A stretch of 64,000 bases of DNA from Bacteroidales bacterium (GTDB lineage Bacteria; Bacteroidota; Bacteroidia; Bacteroidales; Muribaculaceae): positions 1 to 64,000 of the forward strand of contig CAAGDX010000014.1 of assembly GCA_900768685.1 (NCBI GenBank), read 5' to 3'. Positions 34,376 to 43,215 of the stretch are shown one piece after another; the stretch's first letter is position 1, and the number at the start of each line of letters is the position of its first letter. A model generated the notes under the pieces. That model searched no databases and had not been told where the DNA came from. It worked only from the letters and a program-made list of their open reading frames with translations. Both the position numbers and the translations under genes were made by a program.

Positions 34376-35377
34376 ATGTCTGAAAACAAAAATGACGCTA
34401 AATGCGAAAAAGGCAATCTTATCTCTCTCGGTGCAAGCCGTGTGATTTACGCTGCCGCAATAATTTATATGCTTTTTCCATGGGACAAAGTAGGGTTGGG
34501 CTATTTGGCAATAAGTCCGGCTGTGGCATTGTTCCTCGGACTGGTGTTTGCTCTCCTCTGCACCATGCCAAACCCCAAGTTTAACAAAAAAGCATCAAAA
34601 TATCTTCTCCAGGCTTCCGTTGTGGGTCTTGGTTTTGGTATGAGTATAGAAAAATCGCTTGAATCCGGCAGCCAAGGTATGATGTTCACCATTGTTTCCG
34701 TTGTAGGCGTAATGGTGGCAGGCGTACTGATTGGCTATTGGATGCACCTGGAGCGTAAAACGTCTTATCTCATCTCTTCCGGTACTGCCATTTGCGGTGG
34801 TAGTGCCATAGCGGCAGTAGGTCCGGTGCTGAAAGCAAATGAAAATGAAATGGCTGTATCACTGGGCGTTATCTTCATTCTCAATGCTATTGCACTCTTT
34901 ATTTTCCCGCCTATCGGTCACTATTTTGAAATGAGTCAGACGCAGTTCGGAACGTGGGCTGCCATTGCCATTCACGATACTTCTTCCGTGGTCGGTGCCG
35001 GCTCTGCGTATGGCGAGGAAGCCTGTGAAATTGCCACACTCATCAAGTGTACTCGTGCACTCTGGATTATCCCTCTGGCATTCGTAACTATGCTTATTTT
35101 CCGCGAAAAAGGCAATAAGATTTCCATCCCATGGTTTATTCTCCTTTTTGTGGTTGCAATGATTATCAACACGTACTGCGGACTTCCTGCAGGCGTTTCA
35201 GAAACAATAGTTTATATTGCAAAACGTGCACTTGTTGTCACTCTTTTCTTCATTGGTGCAAGTTTGTCCGTGAAGATGATAAAATCCGTAGGCATCAAGC
35301 CTCTTGTGCTTGCCGTTCTGCTCTGGATTATTATAGGTGTATCAAGTTTCTTTGTGGTAAAAGCCACTATAGTGTAA
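34376..35377 (+). CDS. YeiH/UPF0324-family membrane transporter
   Basis: A 333-aa inner-membrane protein with about ten helices. Family hallmarks are FNKKASKYLLQASVVGLGFG, the SSGTAICGGSAIAAVGPV signature and HDTSSVVGAGSAYG. UPF0324/YeiH proteins are annotated as putative sulfate exporters, and some homologues respond to cysteine or sulfite metabolism, but the substrate is unproven. An N-terminal polar segment (about 20 residues) precedes the first helix. It lies between aroE and comEC and may be cotranscribed with them. Confidence 0.8.
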   Translation: MSENKNDAKCEKGNLISLGASRVIYAAAIIYMLFPWDKVGLGYLAISPAVALFLGLVFALLCTMPNPKFNKKASKYLLQASVVGLGFGMSIEKSLESGSQGMMFTIVSVVGVMVAGVLIGYWMHLERKTSYLISSGTAICGGSAIAAVGPVLKANENEMAVSLGVIFILNAIALFIFPPIGHYFEMSQTQFGTWAAIAIHDTSSVVGAGSAYGEEACEIATLIKCTRALWIIPLAFVTMLIFREKGNKISIPWFILLFVVAMIINTYCGLPAGVSETIVYIAKRALVVTLFFIGASLSVKMIKSVGIKPLVLAVLLWIIIGVSSFFVVKATIV

Positions 35378-35393
35378 TGATTTTTTTACGGTC

Positions 35394-37367
35394 TTGAAAC
35401 CGCCGTTCTCATACGTACCCCTGTTGCCGCCGCTGATTGCTGCCATAGCAGGGGTATTGTTTTGTCATTACGTTTCATCAAGCGTTTGGGTGGGGATTAT
35501 TTTGCTGGCGGTAGTCGCAATTTTCTTTGCTCCCAAACTCCGCACTTTTATGCCCGTGGCAGGTATGCTGCTTTTGGGGTGGTGTGCGGCGGTTATTTCC
35601 GAGCCGGAAGAAAATACGGCTGCAAAATTAAATGAACACAAATCTTTCACCGCGGAAATCACGTCAATAAAGGAGACGGACACCGGATTCACGCTTTGTG
35701 CAGAGGTCTATCAGTGTGACGGAAAGGATATAAATGCAGAAAAGTGCGTTATCTATGTGGCATCCTCGGAAAAAGAGTTTTACGCCGGAGAAATAGTTCG
35801 CTTTTCAGGTTCTTTCAGTGAAATGAGGTCTGAAACGGTACTGCCCGATGAAATTGATTTTTCGCAGTCTTACCGCAACCGAGGTTACTACCTGAAAACG
35901 CGAATAAATGCGGACAAAATCGCACATGTCGGTAGGGTAGGCGGACTGAGAGGCAGGCTCTACGATTTCAAACGTTCTGCCGTGGATTTTCTTGTGTTTT
36001 CAAACCTTTCCGAGGATACTTCCGCTTTCCTTGCCGCAACAATTTTCGGTGATACTTCGCTCCTGAGAACAGATGTCCGCAATACGTATTCCGCTACGGG
36101 TCTTGCACATATCTTGGCACTCAGCGGTATGCACGTGGCTATTATTTCGCTCATTCTCTACTGGGTTCTTTTTCCCGTCACGCTCTTGCGACAGCACAAT
36201 CTCCGGATAGTAATCACCATTATTCTGCTCTGGTGCTATGCAGTGATGACAATGCTCTCGCCGTCTGTCACGCGAGCAGTGATAATGGCAACTTTTGTGA
36301 TGTTGTCGCACATTATGTACAGGCACAATGTGTCGTTCAATGCTCTTTGCGGTGCGGCTTTACTGATTATTCTTTTCAGTCCGCTCTCGCTTTACAGTGT
36401 TGGTTTTCAGTTTTCATTCGCCGCTGTGGCAGGCATACTTTTGCTTGGCGAGAGACTGAATCCTTTCCGTATGGGAACGATTCCGCACCAAATTGCCGGA
36501 ATGTTTGCACTCCCTGTTTCCGCAGTCCTTGCAACGGCACCACTCATGATTTATCATTTTCACACTTTTCCTCTGTGCTTTATTGTCACCGCTCCGTTGC
36601 TCACTCTCGTGTTGTCGCTGATAATTTACGTCGGCTTTGTATATATGCTTTTGGGCTTGCCTGGTGGCTTTGTAGCAGATGCAATCAGTTTTGTTTATGA
36701 CGGTGTTTCAGATATTATTGCTGTCTTTTCCGGTATGCAGCATAGTGTGGTGAATGGCTTATATATTGAACCGATTACAGTTTTCCTATTGCTTTTGCTT
36801 GTACCTGTTCTTGCTGCATGGATAGAATACAAAAAAGGTGCTTGGGGACTTGCTTTTGCAATGATTTTTGCATCTGCAGCCGCCATAGAAACGTTTGCAG
36901 TGATGCGGTATCCCGCCACGGAATATTTTGTGGCAGATGAATATGACTACGTTAATATCGTGATGAAAGAAGATGCAAATCTTTATGTGTTTACCACCGC
37001 AAATCCTACTAAAACAACCGGAATCCGTGATAATTGCGAGTTTTTGTATGCAGACTATATGGGAAAACGCGGCATAGATTCGCTTAAAGTGGTCACAGAC
37101 AACCTTTTTACGGACAAAATTTATCTGCACAAGCCTTTTCTCAATTTTGCAGGAGAAAAAATAGTGATTGCGGATTCTGCCGTAACTCCGGATAGTTGTA
37201 AATGCGATATTCTCCTGATTTGCAAAGGTTTCCGCTACGATGCATCAAAACTTGCAATGAAAACGAAACCGGATTCCATAATTATCTGCCGGGGTGTGAA
37301 TTACAAACTCCGTAAAAAATACTTTGAAACGCTTTCAAAAGAAGGCTATGCGGTGTCTTGCAGATAG
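35394..37367 (+). CDS. comEC: ComEC/Rec2-family DNA-uptake channel protein
   Basis: A 657-aa polytopic membrane protein. The N-terminal DUF4131 region (about 1-170) is followed by the Competence domain, with the hallmark ATGLAHILALSGMHVAIIS (about 234-252) and LSPSVTRAVIMATFVM. ComEC forms the inner-membrane channel for single-stranded DNA during transformation. The C-terminal part after the last helices is short and lacks the HxHxDH metallo-beta-lactamase signature of full-length ComEC, as in many Bacteroidetes members. No ATG fits the N-terminus; the likely start is TTG at 35394, 16 nt after the YeiH-type stop, followed directly by KPPFSYVPLLPP. Confidence 0.85.
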   Translation: MKPPFSYVPLLPPLIAAIAGVLFCHYVSSSVWVGIILLAVVAIFFAPKLRTFMPVAGMLLLGWCAAVISEPEENTAAKLNEHKSFTAEITSIKETDTGFTLCAEVYQCDGKDINAEKCVIYVASSEKEFYAGEIVRFSGSFSEMRSETVLPDEIDFSQSYRNRGYYLKTRINADKIAHVGRVGGLRGRLYDFKRSAVDFLVFSNLSEDTSAFLAATIFGDTSLLRTDVRNTYSATGLAHILALSGMHVAIISLILYWVLFPVTLLRQHNLRIVITIILLWCYAVMTMLSPSVTRAVIMATFVMLSHIMYRHNVSFNALCGAALLIILFSPLSLYSVGFQFSFAAVAGILLLGERLNPFRMGTIPHQIAGMFALPVSAVLATAPLMIYHFHTFPLCFIVTAPLLTLVLSLIIYVGFVYMLLGLPGGFVADAISFVYDGVSDIIAVFSGMQHSVVNGLYIEPITVFLLLLLVPVLAAWIEYKKGAWGLAFAMIFASAAAIETFAVMRYPATEYFVADEYDYVNIVMKEDANLYVFTTANPTKTTGIRDNCEFLYADYMGKRGIDSLKVVTDNLFTDKIYLHKPFLNFAGEKIVIADSAVTPDSCKCDILLICKGFRYDASKLAMKTKPDSIIICRGVNYKLRKKYFETLSKEGYAVSCR

Positions 37368-37421
37368 AACCGGTTAACTTTATACTCGCATTTTGAAGTT
37401 GTCCGCAATGTTTGCAAGCCG

Positions 37422-38828
37422 TTAAGCATTGCTTTTCAACCTTTCCACATAATCGTTTATCCTCCGCATTTGTGCAGGAATATTGATGGTTTGCGGACAG
37501 TGACTTACGCAGTGATTGCACCCTATGCAGTGGTTTGCTTGTCGCAGTTTGGGCACTTTGCGGTCATAGCCCACAAGGAATGCCCGGCGAGCCTTTGCAT
37601 AGTTTTCGTCTTGCGTGGAATTTGTCACAAACCCTTCGTTTATGCACTTGTTGTAATGCGAGAATATGCCCGGAATGTCAAGTCCGTAAGGGCAAGGCAT
37701 GCAGTATTGGCAAGCGGTGCAAGGAACGGATGGGTATTTCAGCATGGTTTGTGCCGTATCTTCCAGCAGTTCGAATTCTTCCTCCGTACATTCCACAAGC
37801 GGCGAATAAGTGCGAATATTGTCTTGAAGATGTTCCTTGTAAGTCATACCGCTAAGTACCGTAAGCACCTTTGGAAATGAGCCTGCAAAGCGGAAAGCCC
37901 ATGCGGCGATGCTGTCTTCCGGGCGACGCTGTTTAAGTCTGCCGTTAAGGTAGTCTGTAAGTCCGGCAAGTCTGCCACCCAGCAGCGGTTCCATAACCAC
38001 TACGGGAATGTCGCGTTTTGCGAGTTCTTCGTATAGATAGTCTGCGTTGAAATTGATGCCGGAAGCATGACGGTAGTCAACATAGTTGAGTTGAATCTGC
38101 ACAAAATCCCAGTGAAAATCTTCGTGACGTGAGAGAAGATAGTCGAAAGATTTAATATCACCATGGTATGAAAATCCCAGGTTGCGTATTCTTCCCGCTT
38201 CACGTTCTTTGACAAGGAAATCCACTATTTTGCAGTCTATAAAACGCTCCATTGTGGAAGCCAATCCCTGACCTATACCCACAATGTGCAGCAAATAATA
38301 GTCAATATAGTCCGTTTGCAGTTCTTTGAACGAATTGCGGTACATTTTTACGGATTCTTCAAACATCTTTTCCGGAGTCCAACCTTGCCCTGCCATACGG
38401 TGGTTTGAAAGTTTTGTGGCAATGAAATAGGATTCTCTGGGATGACGTTTGAGTGCTATGCCTGTGGCTTTTTCAGACATTCCCTGGCAGTATGGCGGTG
38501 CGGTGTCGTAATAGTTCACACCGTGAGCCAAAGCATAATCCACAAGGTCGTTAACAGCCTCTTGGTCAATTATTTTGCCGTCTCCTTCCGGATTGTTCAT
38601 AGTTGGCCAACGCATACATCCGTAACCGAGAATAGACACTTTGTCGCCCGTGTTATGGTTTATGCGGTAGGTCATCTTGTCGGTCGGCACTTCTTTGGAA
38701 GCAGTGTTTTCGTTTCCGGACGGTGCATCACAGCCTGTGAGTGCCGCAGCGGTGGCGATAGAGCCGAGACCGATTTTTTTCAGGAAATCTCGTCTGCCGT
38801 TATTCGTATGTTCTTCTTTACTATTCAT
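37422..38828 (-). CDS. Tat-exported Fe-S aldo/keto reductase
   Basis: A 468-aa protein with a twin-arginine motif and lipobox in its leader (RRDFLKKIG, then ALTGC with Cys33), so it is predicted to be a Tat-exported lipoprotein. The middle is an aldo/keto reductase TIM barrel (ILGYGCMRWP; YDTAPPYCQGMSE with catalytic-type Asp/Tyr; YIDYYLLHIVG). The C-terminus has a ferredoxin-like part with cysteines in CTACQYCMPCPYGLDIP and CIGCNHCVSHCPQTINIP, for about two [4Fe-4S] clusters. Last gene of a three-gene redox operon, 2 nt after the membrane ferredoxin gene. Substrate unknown. Confidence 0.8.
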   Translation of the reverse strand: MNSKEEHTNNGRRDFLKKIGLGSIATAAALTGCDAPSGNENTASKEVPTDKMTYRINHNTGDKVSILGYGCMRWPTMNNPEGDGKIIDQEAVNDLVDYALAHGVNYYDTAPPYCQGMSEKATGIALKRHPRESYFIATKLSNHRMAGQGWTPEKMFEESVKMYRNSFKELQTDYIDYYLLHIVGIGQGLASTMERFIDCKIVDFLVKEREAGRIRNLGFSYHGDIKSFDYLLSRHEDFHWDFVQIQLNYVDYRHASGINFNADYLYEELAKRDIPVVVMEPLLGGRLAGLTDYLNGRLKQRRPEDSIAAWAFRFAGSFPKVLTVLSGMTYKEHLQDNIRTYSPLVECTEEEFELLEDTAQTMLKYPSVPCTACQYCMPCPYGLDIPGIFSHYNKCINEGFVTNSTQDENYAKARRAFLVGYDRKVPKLRQANHCIGCNHCVSHCPQTINIPAQMRRINDYVERLKSNA

Positions 38829-38830
38829 AG

Positions 38831-40336
38831 TTAAATTGTTCTATGACGTTCGTGACCTTCAACGTAAATTGCACTGAATGGACGTGCCGGGCAGTGATAT
38901 TCACAGGCACCGCAACCAATGCAGCGTTCCGTATTTATAGCCGGTATTTTTGGTGAATTTTCGTCATCCGGGTTGAGTGGTACCATAAGGATTGCACCTG
39001 CCGGGCAGTGTCGGGCACAGTTGCCACATTCAGTGCCGTTTACCGCAATACAGTTTTTCCTTATCCACTCTGCATGTCCTATCTGTGTGGAAGATTTTTC
39101 CGCAATATCGATAGGTGTAATTGCTCCTGCGGGACAAACCAGAGAACATTTGTTACATTCCGGGCGACAGTAGCCGCGGTCGTATGAAAGTTCCGGCTGC
39201 ATAAATGTTTTGAGGTCCGTAGATGGTCGGAGCACCTCGTTAGGGCATGCGGAAATGCATAGTTGGCAAGCAGTGCAGTGTTGTGAGAAATGGCGTAGGT
39301 TTAAAGAGCCCGGAGGTGTAATGCGAGTGGCTCTCACCGGTTTTTCTTTTTCCGTGATTGCCGCAAGTCCACCGTCAACAGCCTTTTCTTGAGAAGAAAG
39401 TGCTACGGTTGCGGTGAGAACGGCAGTGGAAACAATAAACTGTCTGCGTGATTCGTCGGTGACATTATTCTCATTGTTTTCCGCTTTATTTTCATTGCTT
39501 TCCTTTTTACCACCGTAACGGAGAACGTATTTTATGGCTCCGTGTTTGCAGGTGTCTATGCAGTCCATACACATCACGCAGCGAGTGTAATCCACTTTGT
39601 GTATTTTGCCGTTAATGCAAGCCGCTTTGCATTTTCGTGAGCAAAGTCCGCACTTATTGCATTTGGTGCTATCTATTTTTATGCAGAAAATAGAGAATTT
39701 GGAGATGTAGCCGAGCAGTGTGCCTACGGGGCAAATTGTGTTGCAGTACGTTCTGCCGTTTTTCCACGCCAAGAAAGCGATAATGGCAAAAGTAACGGCG
39801 GCAATAATAAACGTTGTGAGACTTTTTATCCAAACGTCAACACTATAAAAAGCATAACTGTCTGCCCGTTCTGCAAAATATGCAAAGACATTGTTTCCCC
39901 AGCGGTAAAGCGGTGCAAACAGGTTGCTCGCTATTCTGCCGTATGCACTGTAAGGGGCGAGTAGGGTGAAAACGGCACTCACTCCGGCAAGGAGAGAGAT
40001 TAAGAAAACTGCTAAAAAGGCAATTCTAAGCCACTTTTTTTCAGGTGAATAACTGAAACGGAAATGGTGCTTTTTCCTTTTGCCGCTAATCCATGAAACA
40101 ACATCTTGAAAAACACCCATCGGGCAAATCACGGAGCAATATACTCTGCCTAAAATGAGCGTAAGCAATACAAGAATAAGTACCACACCGAAATTCACTG
40201 CAAGAACTGCCGGCAAAAACTGAATCTTTGCCATCCAGCTGAGCCAGGTGTGTGCAATACCGGTGAAATCCAGGAAAAGCAGGGTGATGCCTATAAAGAA
40301 TATTGAGGCGAGGGCTATGCGAATCTTACGTAGCAT
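38831..40336 (-). CDS. NapH-like membrane ferredoxin fused to a NapG-like polyferredoxin
   Basis: A 501-aa protein. The N-terminal half has about five membrane helices with the NapH/MauN-type motifs CSVICPMG and CNTICPVG, then two [4Fe-4S] motifs (CNKCGLCSRKC, CVMCMDCIDTC). Near residue 296 a twin-arginine-like segment, SRRQFIVSTAVLTATVAL, begins a hydrophobic stretch, as if a second Tat signal were embedded. The C-terminal part carries four more Cys clusters (CTACQLCISAC, CNKCSLVC, CGNCARHC, CIGCGACEYHC). This looks like NapH fused to NapG, an electron conduit across the inner membrane. It sits between the EFR1-type protein (6 nt gap) and the aldo/keto reductase (2 nt gap). Confidence 0.8.
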   Translation of the reverse strand: MLRKIRIALASIFFIGITLLFLDFTGIAHTWLSWMAKIQFLPAVLAVNFGVVLILVLLTLILGRVYCSVICPMGVFQDVVSWISGKRKKHHFRFSYSPEKKWLRIAFLAVFLISLLAGVSAVFTLLAPYSAYGRIASNLFAPLYRWGNNVFAYFAERADSYAFYSVDVWIKSLTTFIIAAVTFAIIAFLAWKNGRTYCNTICPVGTLLGYISKFSIFCIKIDSTKCNKCGLCSRKCKAACINGKIHKVDYTRCVMCMDCIDTCKHGAIKYVLRYGGKKESNENKAENNENNVTDESRRQFIVSTAVLTATVALSSQEKAVDGGLAAITEKEKPVRATRITPPGSLNLRHFSQHCTACQLCISACPNEVLRPSTDLKTFMQPELSYDRGYCRPECNKCSLVCPAGAITPIDIAEKSSTQIGHAEWIRKNCIAVNGTECGNCARHCPAGAILMVPLNPDDENSPKIPAINTERCIGCGACEYHCPARPFSAIYVEGHERHRTI

Positions 40337-40342
40337 CAGTGT

Positions 40343-41281
40343 TTATGATTTTTGTGAGTTTGCTGATTTTATATCCATAATAGACACGTTTTCGTTGCGA
40401 TAACGTGCATTCGGATTTTTTTCGCCGTTGGCAAGGAAAGTAATGCTGCTGTCTTTGCGGAACTGAATGGCTTTTTGCGGGCAGTTTTGTATGCATGCAA
40501 AGCAAAATTCACAGTCACCGGCTGTGGTGATGCCGGCGGAAGTGTATTCGTAGTTGCCACGAGGACAAACGTAGGTGCAAATGCCGCAACCTATACAGGA
40601 TTTTGCTATCTCAAAAGCATCTTCACTTTTAACCAGAAATCCCACTTCAGGGTCAATTCCGGAGCGTTCCAGGAACCCTTGGTGCTGCTCGCGTTCCAGG
40701 TCTGTAACCGGTTCGTGCCATTGCGTGCGGCTATTTATGTCTTCGGCAATTTTGGCAAGGTTTTCAGGGATATGCTTGTCTATTTGCATCTGCTCGTTCA
40801 TATCGAAATTCGGCAACCAGTTATCCACCATAATAATTGTGGAAATGTAGTCAAACTTGCAGTTGAGTTTAGACGTGATATCGTCCCAAATTTCCACAGC
40901 ATTGCATTTGCGGTTTCCGTATGTGAGAACGGCAAATTTATAGTCGGCTTTAAGGTTTGCTTGTTGGATAAATTTGCGAACCATGTTTGGTGGCATGTGA
41001 CCGTAGATAGGATAAACAATACCTATTTCTTCCGCTTCAATATCAAAAATGCCGTTTTTCATAAGTTGCGGAATACTAAGCAGCTCTGCGTCTTTTCCGC
41101 CAAGTTCTCTTGCAATATGGAGGCAGTTTCCTGTGCCCGTGAAATATAGTATTACCCTTTTTTTGCGTTCCGTGCAGGAAGTAAAAGAAAGGAGTCCGGA
41201 AGTAGCCATAGCTGCACCGGCTATTGTAAGTCCCATTCTTTTCAGGGCTTCTCTGCGTGAAATGTTGTTTTTCTGTGACAT
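40343..41281 (-). CDS. EFR1-type flavodoxin-ferredoxin with Tat/lipobox leader
   Basis: A 312-aa protein. A flavodoxin-like domain begins VILYFTGTGNCLHIAREL (FMN phosphate loop TGTGNC). Two [4Fe-4S] motifs follow: CIGCGICTYVCPRG and CEFCFACIQNCPQ. EFR1 ferredoxins normally act in the cytoplasm. Here a leader, SRREALKRMG plus a hydrophobic stretch and lipobox FTSC (Cys36), predicts Tat export and lipidation. First gene of the redox operon with the NapH-NapG-like fusion and the aldo/keto reductase, so it probably exchanges electrons with them. A -7 box lies 38 nt upstream. Confidence 0.8.
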   Translation of the reverse strand: MSQKNNISRREALKRMGLTIAGAAMATSGLLSFTSCTERKKRVILYFTGTGNCLHIARELGGKDAELLSIPQLMKNGIFDIEAEEIGIVYPIYGHMPPNMVRKFIQQANLKADYKFAVLTYGNRKCNAVEIWDDITSKLNCKFDYISTIIMVDNWLPNFDMNEQMQIDKHIPENLAKIAEDINSRTQWHEPVTDLEREQHQGFLERSGIDPEVGFLVKSEDAFEIAKSCIGCGICTYVCPRGNYEYTSAGITTAGDCEFCFACIQNCPQKAIQFRKDSSITFLANGEKNPNARYRNENVSIMDIKSANSQKS

Positions 41282-41319
41282 TAGTTTTGAATTTTTAGTT
41301 AATGCCTTTTATAATGTTG

Positions 41320-41327
41320 CAAATTTA
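41320..41327 (-). promoter_or_regulatory. Promoter of the redox operon (-7 box)
   Basis: TAAATTTG on the minus strand matches TAnnTTTG, 38 nt before the EFR1-type ATG. A possible -33 element, ATTG, lies 18 nt upstream (plus coordinates 41346-41349). Confidence 0.4.
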
Positions 41328-41373
41328 GTGAATAAAAATGAATATCAATGATATATTTTTCGTAATATCTTAA

Positions 41374-41889
41374 TTATTTTTCGGAAAAGTGAAGTTCTTC
41401 AAATTGTAAAAGCCATTTTTTTATTTCCAAACCGCCGGCATAGCCCACAAGTTTGCCGTCGCTGCCTATTACTCTGTGGCAGGGAACTATCAGTTGAACA
41501 GGGTTTACATTCATGGCAAAGCCTATGGCACGAGCATATCTGCAACCGCATTTTTTTGCAATAAAACTGTAAGATGCGGTCTTTCCAAAAGGTATCTGAG
41601 TGGTTATTTGCCATATTTTCTTCTGAAAATCCGTGCCTTCTACCTTAAGCGGCGGAAAAAAGTTCGGTTTTTTTCCGGAAAAGTAAATATCAAGCCATTT
41701 TATAACTTGAGCGAGTGCTGCGGCATTGCCGGAATGTTCTCCATTCTCATCTAAACAGACTTTTGCATCACTATCTGTTTTTTCGTTTTTCTTTACAAAT
41801 TTAAGGCTTGTGATGCTTCCGTCTTTCGCAGTGATTCTAATTTTCCCGGCAGGAGAGGAATAGTAATAAGTGCAGACGTTTTCTTCCAT
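41374..41889 (-). CDS. ogt: Methylated-DNA-protein-cysteine methyltransferase
   Basis: A 171-aa DNA repair protein that removes O6-alkyl groups from guanine in a single-turnover transfer to its own cysteine. The acceptor Cys137 lies in the signature VPCHRVIGSDGKLVGYAGG. The preceding IPFGKTASYSFIA and ARAIGFAMNVNP form the helix-turn-helix and Asn hinge. The start MEENVC at 41889 is chosen because the longer frame would run through the ackA terminator hairpin. Length is normal for Ogt. Confidence 0.93.
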   Translation of the reverse strand: MEENVCTYYYSSPAGKIRITAKDGSITSLKFVKKNEKTDSDAKVCLDENGEHSGNAAALAQVIKWLDIYFSGKKPNFFPPLKVEGTDFQKKIWQITTQIPFGKTASYSFIAKKCGCRYARAIGFAMNVNPVQLIVPCHRVIGSDGKLVGYAGGLEIKKWLLQFEELHFSEK

Positions 41890-41909
41890 ATTGCTTTTAT
41901 AATAAAACA

Positions 41910-41942
41910 AGGAGTGCAAAAAATGATACGTTTTGCACTCCT
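41910..41942 (-). terminator. Terminator after ackA
   Basis: A perfect 12-bp stem (41910-41921 with 41931-41942, AGGAGTGCAAAA/TTTTGCACTCCT) and a 9-nt loop. On the minus strand a T-rich stretch (TGTTTTATTAT) follows. Confidence 0.8.
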
Positions 41943-41974
41943 CGGAATAATTGCTATGAATGAAAATTGTAGGA

Positions 41975-43183
41975 TTATAATTCCTTACCTGATACAATTG
42001 CTTCAGTGTCGCGAGCAATCATCATTTCTTCGTCGGTAGGAACAACCACCACTTTTACTTTTGATTCCGGTGTGGATATGATTGTTTCCGTGCCGCGAGT
42101 TTTGGCATTCAGTTCTTCGTTTATTTCCACGCCCATAAATTTGAGAGGACGGCAAACGTTTCCGCGAAGTCCTGTCTGGTTTTCGCCAACACCACCTGTA
42201 AAGACGATGATATCCACGCCACCCATTTCTGCTGCGTATGCACCAATGTATTTTGTGATGCGTTGTTCATACATTGCAAGTGCGAGTTGTGCACGAGGGT
42301 TACCTTCCTTATCTGCAGCTTCAATTTCGCGCATATCTGAAGAAATTTCGGAAACTCCTGCTACACCACTTTCCTTATTGATGATTCTCTGGATATCATC
42401 TGCTGTGAGGTTGTGCTTTTTCATAAGGAATGTGATTGCACCCGGGTCGATATCGCCTACGCGTGTTCCCATCATAAGTCCTTCCGTAGGAGTGAGACCC
42501 ATAGAGGTGTCAACACTCTTGCCTCCAACGATAGCGGTGATAGAACCACCGTTTCCTACGTGGCAAGTGATGATTTTTTGTTCTTTAGGGTCAACGCCGA
42601 GGATTTCACAAACGCGTGCGGAAACGTATCTGTGGCTTGTTCCGTGGAAACCGTAGCGACGTACACCGTCTTCCTTATAGAATTTATACGGCAGAGCATA
42701 CATAAAACTCTTTGCAGGCATAGTCTGGTGAAATGCTGTGTCAAATACGCCCACTTGCGGCACATTCGGGAGAATAGAGAGAATTGCTTCAACACCAGTG
42801 ATGTTTGCCGGGTTATGGAGCGGTGCAAGAGGGTAACATTCTTTTACCATGGCAATTACCTGGTCATCTATTTTTACACTCTTGCTGAATTTTTCGCCTC
42901 CATGTACAAGTCTGTGACCTACTGCGTCTATTTCATCAAAACTGCTGATGCAGCCTTCTTTAGTGTCTGTGAGGTTTTTGAGGATAGCCATCACGGAGCC
43001 TTTGTGGTCCGTATTTCCGAGTTCTATTATTTTTTTAGTGCCGTCGTTGGCTTTGAATTTGAGAAAACCGTCATCAAGACCTATTTTTTCCACACCGCCT
43101 TCAGCGAGTGTTTTGTCTGCTGTGGTGTCAATGAGTTTATATTTCACGGAACTGCTTCCGCAGTTAAGAACGAGGATTTTCAT
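41975..43183 (-). CDS. ackA: Acetate kinase
   Basis: A 402-aa cytoplasmic enzyme that transfers phosphate from acetyl phosphate to ADP, giving acetate and ATP. ASKHA-fold signatures are MKILVLNCGSSSVKYKL at the N-terminus, RRYGFHGTSH, VGNGGSITAI and VFTGGVGEN. It lies 32 nt downstream of pta, in the classical pta-ackA operon for acetate fermentation. A strong hairpin terminator follows. Confidence 0.97.
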   Translation of the reverse strand: MKILVLNCGSSSVKYKLIDTTADKTLAEGGVEKIGLDDGFLKFKANDGTKKIIELGNTDHKGSVMAILKNLTDTKEGCISSFDEIDAVGHRLVHGGEKFSKSVKIDDQVIAMVKECYPLAPLHNPANITGVEAILSILPNVPQVGVFDTAFHQTMPAKSFMYALPYKFYKEDGVRRYGFHGTSHRYVSARVCEILGVDPKEQKIITCHVGNGGSITAIVGGKSVDTSMGLTPTEGLMMGTRVGDIDPGAITFLMKKHNLTADDIQRIINKESGVAGVSEISSDMREIEAADKEGNPRAQLALAMYEQRITKYIGAYAAEMGGVDIIVFTGGVGENQTGLRGNVCRPLKFMGVEINEELNAKTRGTETIISTPESKVKVVVVPTDEEMMIARDTEAIVSGKEL

Positions 43184-43215
43184 TGCTATTCTTTGTGTTT
43201 TTATGGTGATAATAT

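Noticed and set aside
37405..37432. GCAATG/CATTGC pair between comEC and the aldo/keto reductase gene
   Set aside because: Only 6 bp, a long loop, and it overlaps the end of the aldo/keto reductase coding sequence; too weak to call a terminator.
41890..42018. Longer N-terminus for ogt
   Set aside because: It would translate through the ackA terminator and part of ackA; MEENVC at 41889 fits the family length.
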